NCBI GenBank assembly: GCA_003501525.1
Contig: DNPI01000130.1
Span: 1-6,136 of the forward strand
Direction of reading: 5' to 3'
DNA length: 6,136 nucleotides
DNA from: Planctomycetota bacterium
GTDB taxonomy: Bacteria; Planctomycetota; UBA1135
Part shown: piece by piece, positions 1-5,147 of the stretch
Layout of the letters: every line of letters begins with the position of its first letter
Numbering within the stretch: position 1 is the first letter of the stretch
Notes under the pieces: model-generated
The model's input: the letters and a program-made list of their open reading frames with translations, nothing else
What the model was told of the DNA's origin: nothing
The model's database searches: none
Program-made: the position numbers and the translations under genes

Positions 1-437
1 CCAAAACAGCCAATGAATATTTTTGGCCATTCGAGCTGTGCCCCCTGCGAATGAAGAATTAGAAAGAGACACAGGATGCCTCCCCAGAAAATCAGAAAGA
101 AAAACGCTGCAGCCATAAATTTCCCCGCCACAATCACCCAATCGCGAACGGGAGCCGTCAGCAGCGATTCGAGGGAACCCGTACGGTGCTCTTCTGCGAA
201 CAAGGCCAGCGTTAGGAGTGGGGGGAACGCTGGCAATAGAAGCCAAACGAGGAGGCCACTCCCGAATAAATAATTAGGCAGAAGCCCAAGGTCATCCTGA
301 ACAGCAGGGGAATAATCAAGGAGGTAGGAAAAGAAAAACCCGTTCAGCAGAAACCAGAAACCTAACAAGCCAAAGGCCCAGGGACCACCCAAGAGGCAGA
401 GTACTTCCTTGCGAAAGATTGCTAGAAGTGGCCTCAA
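1..437 (-). CDS. ABC-2/GldF-like transporter permease, N-terminal 145 residues (runs off the left edge)
   Basis: Membrane subunit that would pair with the ATPase encoded just upstream. Translating the minus strand from 437 gives 145 open residues without a stop. Predicted helices lie at about residues 19-39, 59-80 and 107-129. Between helices 2 and 3 sits the soluble segment AEEHRTGSLESLLTAPV (81-97), followed by RDWVIVAGKF. This segment is characteristic of GldF/NosY-type ABC-2 permeases, where it contacts the ATPase. The start must be the TTG at 437-435, because an in-frame TGA lies only seven codons upstream (458-456) and no other start codon falls between. A GGGGGTGG stretch (448-441) can act as the ribosome site. 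The TTG overlaps the ATPase TGA as TTGA, which implies translational coupling. Family assignment is strong. The substrate cannot be told, and the 3' part is missing, so any fusion to a GldG-like domain is unseen. Confidence 0.88.
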   Translation of the reverse strand, partial: MRPLLAIFRKEVLCLLGGPWAFGLLGFWFLLNGFFFSYLLDYSPAVQDDLGLLPNYLFGSGLLVWLLLPAFPPLLTLALFAEEHRTGSLESLLTAPVRDWVIVAGKFMAAAFFFLIFWGGILCLFLILHSQGAQLEWPKIFIGCF

Positions 438-1378
438 CGTCCACCCCCATCTTGCTCAGCGCCGGCAACAAGCCTGGAGAAAATGTCTTCCAGCTGAACA
501 TCCGCCTGAATCAAAGAGCGCAAGGGTATTTCCTGCTCCGCAAGCCACGCCAACAACACTGAGCGGGCCTCAGGGGTTTCGAGTGAAACCCTGAACCGAT
601 CAGATGTGGACTCAACGACGGAGCATCCGTGCGGAGGAGATGCACGGAATCGTTGAAGCAGCACAGGAAGGTCGCTTACTGGGCGAACCTCAACGACAAG
701 TCCACGTCCGAATTCTTCCTGAAAATCTTCCAAAGACCCAGAGGCCAATAAACGGCCCCGGTGTATAACAAGAATTTTGTCTGCAACGCCTTCCACTTCC
801 GGCAAAACATGCGAGCTAAACAGGATCGCTTTGCCATTCGCAGCAAGATCACGCAATAGCGCTTTAAATTCCTGCCTCTGGATGGGGTCGAGTCCGCCAA
901 AGGGTTCATCGAGGAGAAGACAAGGGGGGTCACCCAGGAGAGCATCTGCCAATGCCACGCGCTGAACAAATCCCTTGGAAAGCACCCCTATCTTTGTTCG
1001 AGCCTCCTTTAGGACCCCCAACTGTGCCGCCACGTTGTCAATTCGGGTTCTAGCGACCGCGCTCGGAAGATTTTTTAGACCTGCTCGGAACTCCAAGTAT
1101 TCCCGAACGCGGAGCTGCGGAGGAAGAGAAACTCGTTCAGGTAGATAGCCCATTACTTTTCGAACCCCTATTGAGTCCAAAAGGAGATCCTTCCCCCCCA
1201 AGGAAGCGGTGCCAGCGCTAGGCGGAATTAGCCCGGAAAGAATTCGCAATGTAGTTGACTTCCCAGCGCCGTTCGGACCCAAAAACCCCAATACCTCTCC
1301 AGGCCTGACTTCAAAGCTTAAATCCTGGACCGCCTGCAACGGTCCGAAATTCTTGCTCAGATGTTTAGCCGAAATCAA
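434..1378 (-). CDS. ABC transporter ATP-binding protein (GldA/NatA-like, CcmA/multidrug type)
   Basis: Cytoplasmic ATPase that drives the membrane partner encoded next to it; 314 aa, normal for this family. Motifs in order: Walker A GPNGAGKST (34-42); GYLPE (77-81) at the Q-loop region, with E where many ABC proteins have Q; signature LSKGF (133-137), a variant of LSGGQ; Walker B CLLLDEP (153-159); D-loop GGLDP (161-165); H-loop His190 in FSSH. Residues about 227-314 form the accessory C-terminal domain, ending in the usual LEDIFSRLV. The start is a TTG preceded by GGGAGGT with a 6-nt gap. The gene lies 50 bp downstream of dnaK with no visible terminator between, and its stop overlaps the permease start. 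All catalytic motifs look intact. Relatives act in gliding motility, Na+ or drug export, or copper-related export; the sequence does not choose between them. Confidence 0.95.
   Translation of the reverse strand: MISAKHLSKNFGPLQAVQDLSFEVRPGEVLGFLGPNGAGKSTTLRILSGLIPPSAGTASLGGKDLLLDSIGVRKVMGYLPERVSLPPQLRVREYLEFRAGLKNLPSAVARTRIDNVAAQLGVLKEARTKIGVLSKGFVQRVALADALLGDPPCLLLDEPFGGLDPIQRQEFKALLRDLAANGKAILFSSHVLPEVEGVADKILVIHRGRLLASGSLEDFQEEFGRGLVVEVRPVSDLPVLLQRFRASPPHGCSVVESTSDRFRVSLETPEARSVLLAWLAEQEIPLRSLIQADVQLEDIFSRLVAGAEQDGGGR
441..448 (-). promoter_or_regulatory. Ribosome binding site for the permease, inside the ATPase 3' end
   Basis: On the minus strand a GGGGGTGG run ends 3 nt before the TTG at 437-435. 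It overlaps the last ATPase codons (GGGR). It supports the otherwise unusual TTG start and coupled translation of the two transporter genes. Confidence 0.5.
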
Positions 1379-1383
1379 GGCAT

Positions 1384-1390
1384 ACCTCCC
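1384..1390 (-). promoter_or_regulatory. Strong ribosome binding site deciding the TTG start of the ABC ATPase
   Basis: GGGAGGT on the minus strand (1390-1384). Taking GGAGG (1389-1385) as the core, the TTG at 1378 is 6 nt away. An ATG at 1383-1381 is nearer, but only 1 nt from the core, and it opens a two-codon frame (ATG CCT TGA) that ends over the TTG. The TTG is therefore taken as the true start. Confidence 0.65.
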
Positions 1391-1428
1391 ATAAAGCCTA
1401 ACCCATCCCAGCCTTCGCCAGAAAGGAG

Positions 1429-3330
1429 TTAGTCTTCTTTGACTTCGTAGTCAGCGTCGACCACTTGGTCTCCAGAATCATCAGGAACAGGCTCACTCGG
1501 ATTCCCGGCAGGCCCCTCTTTCTCGGATGCTTCCTTGTACAGCTTTTCGCCCAAATTCGTCAAAGCCCCCTGAAGAGCTTCCATAGCAGGTTCAACTGTT
1601 TCGCCATCGTCACCATTGAGGGCCTCCTCCAGCTTTGCTGTCAGATTCTCGATTGCCTCCTTGTCGGACTCTTCCACCGTGCCCTCTTGATCCTTGAGCA
1701 ACTTCCGGGCCTGCCAGACTAACTGGTCTCCCATATTCCTCCTGTCTGCTGCCGCCCTTGCCGTTTCATCCTGAGTCTTAAATTTCTCCGCCTCATCCTG
1801 CATACGTTGAATATCTTCCTCTCCGAGCCCGGAGGATTGCTCGACGCGAACTTTGTGCTCCTTAGCCGTGGCCTTATCCGTGGCGCGAACATGCATAATG
1901 CCGTTCGCATCTAAATCGAATTCAACTTCAACCTGTGGGGTGCCACGGGGTGCAGGCGGGATTCCATCTAAATGGAATTTGTCGAGAGTCCGATTGTCGG
2001 CCGCCATTGGGCGCTCGCCTTGAAGGACATGTACTTCCACCGAAGGCTGACTGTCGGCAGCAGTTGTAAAAACCTCTTTCTTCGAAGTTGGAATCGTTGT
2101 ATTTCGAGGAACGAGAACAGTCATAACCCCGCCGAGAGTTTCAATGCCCAAACTGAGCGGCGTCACATCGAGAAGCACTAAATCATCGCCCAGGTCGCCA
2201 GAAAGCTGGCCCCCTTGGATAGCGGCGCCAAGCGCAACAACCTCATCAGGGTTAACCGATCGATTGGCTTCTTTCCCGAAGACTTCCTTGACCACCTCCT
2301 GGATACGAGGAATTCGAGTCGACCCACCTACAACGACAACCTCCGCAATGTCGGTCGCCTGCAATCCCGCATCTTTCAGCGCCTCTGTGCATGGAATGCG
2401 GGTGCGATCAACGAGCTCGGCCACAAGGGATTCAAATTTCGCTCGCGACAATGTTTGCATCAAATGCTTGGGCTGCCCCGCAGCGTCGGCACTGATAAAA
2501 GGAAGATTGATTTGTGTCTCATTCCCTACAGAGAGCTCGCACTTGGCTTTCTCGCAAGCCTCCTTTAAGCGCTGCAGCGCCATCTGATCTTGTCGCAAAT
2601 CAAGACCGCTCTCCTTTTGGAATTCATCAGCCACCCAATTCATAAGAGCTTCGTCGAAATCGTCACCCCCTAAGTGCGTATCCCCATGAGTCGCCAAAAC
2701 TTCAAAAACGCCTTCGCCGATATCAAGAATGGAGACATCGAACGTGCCTCCGCCTAAATCAAAAACAGCAATTTTCCCCGCTTTCTTCTTGTCCAATCCA
2801 AAGGCGAGAGCAGCCGCAGTCGGCTCATTAATAATCCGCTCGACCTCCAGCCCGGCAATCCTCCCGGCATCCTTGGTCGCCTGCCTCTGGGCATCGTTGA
2901 AGTATGCGGGAACCGTGATGACAGCTTTCTCCACACTACTACCCAAATAATCTTCCGCACATTCTTTTAGGTAGCCCAGGATATAACTCGAAATCTCCGG
3001 CGGGGTGAGCTCTTTTTCACCGACAGTCACCTTCACCATCTCCTTTGCTGCGCCCGCCACTTTATATGGAACCATTTTCTCCTCTTCGCCAACCTCTTCG
3101 TGTCGGCGGCCCATGAACCTTTTTATCGAAAAGATTGTGTGCGATGGATTTGTCACAGCCTGCCGCCGCGCTGGCCCCCCCACGAGGCGTTGCTCCCCCT
3201 CTTGAAATGCAACAACCGAAGGGGTGGTCCTGCCCCCCTCTTTGTTCGGTATCACTTTTGGCTCGCCGCCTTCTAGGACGGCAACCACCGAGTTAGTTGT
3301 ACCGAGGTCAATTCCAATAATTTTCGTCAT
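1429..3330 (-). CDS. dnaK: Molecular chaperone DnaK (Hsp70)
   Basis: Cytosolic ATP-dependent protein-folding chaperone that normally works with DnaJ and GrpE. It has 633 aa, close to the 638 of E. coli. Nucleotide-binding domain: GIDLGTTNS (6-14), Lys70, NEPTAAALAFG (168-178), VFDLGGGTFDVS (189-200, with Thr196 at the autophosphorylation position), GDTHLGGDDFD (216-226) and VVVGGSTRIPRIQ (332-344). The interdomain linker is LVLLDVTPLSLG (384-395), followed by the substrate-binding domain and helical lid. The acidic tail VVDADYEVKED matches the usual bacterial ending. I chose the ATG at 3330 because it gives the canonical MTKIIGIDLGTT start; an in-frame TTG at 3381 would add 17 atypical residues. 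Neither has a strong Shine-Dalgarno. No grpE or dnaJ lies beside it, and no CIRCE element was seen upstream. Identity is near certain. Confidence 0.98.
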   Translation of the reverse strand: MTKIIGIDLGTTNSVVAVLEGGEPKVIPNKEGGRTTPSVVAFQEGEQRLVGGPARRQAVTNPSHTIFSIKRFMGRRHEEVGEEEKMVPYKVAGAAKEMVKVTVGEKELTPPEISSYILGYLKECAEDYLGSSVEKAVITVPAYFNDAQRQATKDAGRIAGLEVERIINEPTAAALAFGLDKKKAGKIAVFDLGGGTFDVSILDIGEGVFEVLATHGDTHLGGDDFDEALMNWVADEFQKESGLDLRQDQMALQRLKEACEKAKCELSVGNETQINLPFISADAAGQPKHLMQTLSRAKFESLVAELVDRTRIPCTEALKDAGLQATDIAEVVVVGGSTRIPRIQEVVKEVFGKEANRSVNPDEVVALGAAIQGGQLSGDLGDDLVLLDVTPLSLGIETLGGVMTVLVPRNTTIPTSKKEVFTTAADSQPSVEVHVLQGERPMAADNRTLDKFHLDGIPPAPRGTPQVEVEFDLDANGIMHVRATDKATAKEHKVRVEQSSGLGEEDIQRMQDEAEKFKTQDETARAAADRRNMGDQLVWQARKLLKDQEGTVEESDKEAIENLTAKLEEALNGDDGETVEPAMEALQGALTNLGEKLYKEASEKEGPAGNPSEPVPDDSGDQVVDADYEVKED

Positions 3331-3488
3331 TTCACGTTTTAAGCTTAGTTTCCATTTGAGGGTGGAGTACGCACCCCACAATCGAGCAGTTTATCCACCG
3401 AACTAATTCCTGAGTAGACCTTCTAGGTCCAGAAACATCGAACACAAGTGTTTATCCGCACTTAACATTAACGCTTCTCGGAAGCACG
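3331..3488. promoter_or_regulatory. Divergent intergenic region between dnaK and the TsaC-phosphatase fusion
   Basis: This 158-bp region must hold the promoters of both divergent genes, but I could not assign convincing -35/-10 pairs. There is no TTAGCACTC/GAGTGCTAA (CIRCE) repeat and no clear sigma-32-type promoter. Visible structure: GTTTATCCAC at 3389-3398 and GTTTATCCGC at 3450-3459 (same orientation, 61 bp apart); a dyad GACCT-TCT-AGGTC at 3417-3429; and a dyad AAGTG-N8-CACTT at 3446-3463 that encloses most of the second TTTATCC copy. These could be operator or DnaA-type sites; function is inferred only. Confidence 0.45.
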
Positions 3489-4562
3489 TTGCCCAACCAC
3501 TCTACCTCCCATACAGCAAGCCTTGTCCACCATCTTGAAGGTGGAGGGATTGCACTGGTCCCAACGGACACCGTATTTGGCCTTGGCACACTCATGGACA
3601 ATCACGCAAGCAATCGTTTGGGGAAGTGCAAGGGCTATTCCAGGCCACGCCCATTTACTGTGCACTTGCGCCACATGGCCGATCTAAAAAGTTGGCTCAA
3701 GACTCCCCCGCCTGGATTGGCTCAATGGGCCCAAGGCGTCCTACCCGGCCCTCTAACCATCGTCGTACCGAAGAAGTGGGTCAGCTTTCCTGCGGATATT
3801 GATTGGGAGTGGGAAACGGTTGGGCTGCGGGTCCCTTCCGACACCGAGTACGAGGGCGTTGCCGCGAAACTTTCGAAGCCTCTTTTGATGACAAGTGTCA
3901 ATACGCCAGGTGAACCGCCACTATACGGAGACGATTTGGTCAAATGGGCAAGCAAAAACTCTGATGTTTTTTCTGCATATGCCTTAGACGTAATAAAGAG
4001 AGCCGACTGTTTGAGCCGCCCGGCTTCGACTGTCGTATCGCTTGAACCGCCCCCCCGCATTCTCCGAGCAGGCGCGTTCACGGAACCAGTCCGCCCCGGC
4101 CTAAAAATATTGGTCCTTTGTAGCGGGAACATATGCCGATCACCAGTGGCCGAAGCTCTGCTGCGACGCGAAATTGCATGTCGATGGAAAGCAAAAGAAG
4201 AACAGTTGCCGAGCCTAGGCTGGCAAATAGATTCGGCTGGAACTTTCGCTCTGCCCGGGAATCCCGCAACCGCTGAATCTGTGCAAGTGGCAAGCGCTGA
4301 TGGTCTATGTATTGCTGGGCACGAAGCCGCCCCCTTGGAGGAGGCTTTCGCTGAGGGTGTCACCCCACCAGATGTAGTCCTTTGCATGGGGAAAAACCAC
4401 CTCGCCTCGCTCCCCCCCTCTGCGCACGGTGAACTATTGGATCCAGCTGGCGTCGAAATTGAGGACCCATATGGCCAAGGAATCTCAGCCTATGAAAAAA
4501 TGATGAGACAGATCAAAGCAGCCGTAAACGCACGAGTAGACGCTTTATCTTCTTGGGACTAG
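3489..4562 (+). CDS. Fusion of YrdC/Sua5/TsaC (threonylcarbamoyl-AMP synthase) domain with low-molecular-weight protein phosphatase domain
   Basis: A two-domain cytosolic protein of 357 aa. Residues about 8-200 match the YrdC/Sua5 fold, which makes threonylcarbamoyl-AMP from threonine, bicarbonate and ATP for tRNA t6A: VPTDTVFGLG (24-33), VLPGPLTIVVP (84-94), VGLRVPS (111-117), TSVNTPGEPP (135-144, the SxN motif), ASTVVSL (179-185) and ILRAGA (191-196). The KGRPxxxP motif is changed to KGYSRPRP (48-55). Residues about 205-350 are a low-molecular-weight phosphatase: P-loop CSGNICRSP (211-219, C-x5-R with Cys211 and Arg217), DSAGT (248-252), and catalytic-acid motif DPYG (326-329). Ile215 is the residue typical of tyrosine phosphatases; Bacillus YwlE, an arginine phosphatase, has Thr there. 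The only in-frame start before the first motif is the TTG at 3489, with GGAAG 4 nt upstream. Domain calls are strong; substrates are inferred. Confidence 0.93.
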   Translation: MPNHSTSHTASLVHHLEGGGIALVPTDTVFGLGTLMDNHASNRLGKCKGYSRPRPFTVHLRHMADLKSWLKTPPPGLAQWAQGVLPGPLTIVVPKKWVSFPADIDWEWETVGLRVPSDTEYEGVAAKLSKPLLMTSVNTPGEPPLYGDDLVKWASKNSDVFSAYALDVIKRADCLSRPASTVVSLEPPPRILRAGAFTEPVRPGLKILVLCSGNICRSPVAEALLRREIACRWKAKEEQLPSLGWQIDSAGTFALPGNPATAESVQVASADGLCIAGHEAAPLEEAFAEGVTPPDVVLCMGKNHLASLPPSAHGELLDPAGVEIEDPYGQGISAYEKMMRQIKAAVNARVDALSSWD

Positions 4563-5014
4563 CCTTCGGCCCAAAGGGCGAGGACTTCGTGCTCGTTTTT
4601 GGCGAGAAGTATTTTCTCGCGAAAAGCAGGTTCGCCCAACTTGCGCGCAACGTCTGTCAGAACCCGCAAATGCTCTAATTTTTTGTCCAAGGGAACCAGA
4701 AGCGTTACCACAACGCGCGCAGGTTTCCCGTCGAGAGAGTCGAACTCCAACCCCTGTGGCAGAATTGCAATTCCACACGACAGTGACTCAAGACCCGCAA
4801 GCGCAGCATGAGGAACCGCTACCCCATCCTCCATCCCTGTACTCAAGTTTTTTTCGCGAGCAACTAAAGCCTCCAAGGCAACATGCCGCAACTGCTGAGG
4901 AATGGTTCCAGATGTAGAAAGATTTTCCACTATTTGCTCTAAGAGGGTCCACTTATCCCCTGCGATTGGGTTAATCAAAACTGTCCCTTCCTGGAGGTGT
5001 TGCGCAAACGTCAT
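4559..5014 (-). CDS. PTS EIIA type-2 domain protein (PtsN/fructose-mannitol EIIA-like)
   Basis: A single-domain 151-aa cytosolic phosphoryl carrier of the phosphotransferase system EIIA type-2 family. The hallmark is REKNLSTGMEDGVAVPHA (53-70): His69 is the expected phosphorylated residue. A second conserved histidine is His115 in EHLRVLTDVARKL. There is no EIIB, EIIC or HPr domain and no membrane segment. That fits a regulatory EIIA of the nitrogen-PTS (PtsN) kind rather than a sugar-specific permease component. The start ATG at 5014 has only a weak GG-containing sequence upstream; the next in-frame Met (61) lies inside the active-site motif, so this start is required. It converges on the fusion gene and the stops overlap at CTAG. 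Which process it regulates is not shown by the neighbours. Confidence 0.9.
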   Translation of the reverse strand: MTFAQHLQEGTVLINPIAGDKWTLLEQIVENLSTSGTIPQQLRHVALEALVAREKNLSTGMEDGVAVPHAALAGLESLSCGIAILPQGLEFDSLDGKPARVVVTLLVPLDKKLEHLRVLTDVARKLGEPAFREKILLAKNEHEVLALWAEG

Positions 5015-5081
5015 GTGACCAAAATTAGAGGGAAGTTTTTTAACACGCGGGCAGTCCTAAATCCAGAGAGGAAAGGGTTCT

Positions 5082-5104
5082 GGAAGTTATGCCACCCAAC
5101 TTCC
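5082..5104. repeat. Perfect inverted repeat GGAAGTT-N9-AACTTCC
   Basis: Two 7-bp arms (5082-5088 and 5098-5104) are separated by 9 nt, 43 nt upstream of the secretin start. It could be a dimeric repressor/activator site in DNA, or a hairpin in the leader RNA if transcription starts further upstream. No T-run follows, so it is not an intrinsic terminator. Confidence 0.6.
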
Positions 5105-5120
5105 TAGACTGTTCACTCAG

Positions 5121-5137
5121 CTCCGGGCAACCCGGAG
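5121..5137 (+). promoter_or_regulatory. Hairpin covering the Shine-Dalgarno of the secretin gene
   Basis: CTCCGGG (5121-5127), loop CAA, CCCGGAG (5131-5137): a perfect 7-bp, GC-rich stem. Its 3' arm contains GGAG of the GGAGG ribosome site (5134-5138). In mRNA it would compete with 16S rRNA for that site and lower translation unless opened. The sequence shows the pairing; regulation is inferred. Confidence 0.55.
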
Positions 5138-5138
5138 G
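5134..5138 (+). promoter_or_regulatory. Ribosome binding site GGAGG of the secretin gene
   Basis: GGAGG lies 9 nt before the ATG at 5148. It is the best Shine-Dalgarno in this region and supports that ATG as the start, even though the resulting signal peptide has no basic residue at its N-terminus. Confidence 0.65.
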
Positions 5139-5147
5139 ACGCGAAGC

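Larger units (their letters stand above)
5015..5147. promoter_or_regulatory. Divergent intergenic region between the EIIA gene and the secretin gene, with repeated GGAAGTT sites
   Basis: This 133-bp region holds three copies of the heptamer GGAAGTT: 5031-5037 and 5082-5088 on plus, and 5098-5104 on minus (AACTTCC). The last two form a perfect 7-9-7 inverted repeat. No confident sigma-70 promoter was found for either direction. A transcription-factor operator serving one or both genes is a reasonable inference. Confidence 0.4.

Noticed and set aside
2144..2587. Open frame of 147 codons on the plus strand
   Set aside because: Antisense to conserved DnaK coding sequence; Ser/Thr-rich translation without recognisable motifs.
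3331..3381. N-terminal extension of DnaK from an in-frame TTG at 3381
   Set aside because: It would add 17 residues absent from the family before the canonical MTKIIGIDLGTT, with no well-placed ribosome site.
3331..3488. CIRCE or sigma-32 heat-shock control of dnaK
   Set aside because: No TTAGCACTC/GAGTGCTAA dyad and no CTTGAA/CCCCAT-type pair at suitable spacing were found.
3722..4387. Open frame of 221 codons on the minus strand
   Set aside because: It lies fully antisense to the well-supported TsaC-phosphatase fusion, shows no family motif, and has a biased composition expected from a reversed coding strand.
4562..4579. Small hairpins (GCC-TTC-GGC, GCCC-AAA-GGGC) as a bidirectional terminator between the convergent genes
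   Set aside because: Stems are only 3-4 bp and no T-run follows on either strand; the bases are EIIA codons.
5121..5137. Reading the hairpin as an intrinsic terminator
   Set aside because: No T-run follows on either strand, and it sits directly at the start of a gene, so ribosome-site occlusion explains it better.
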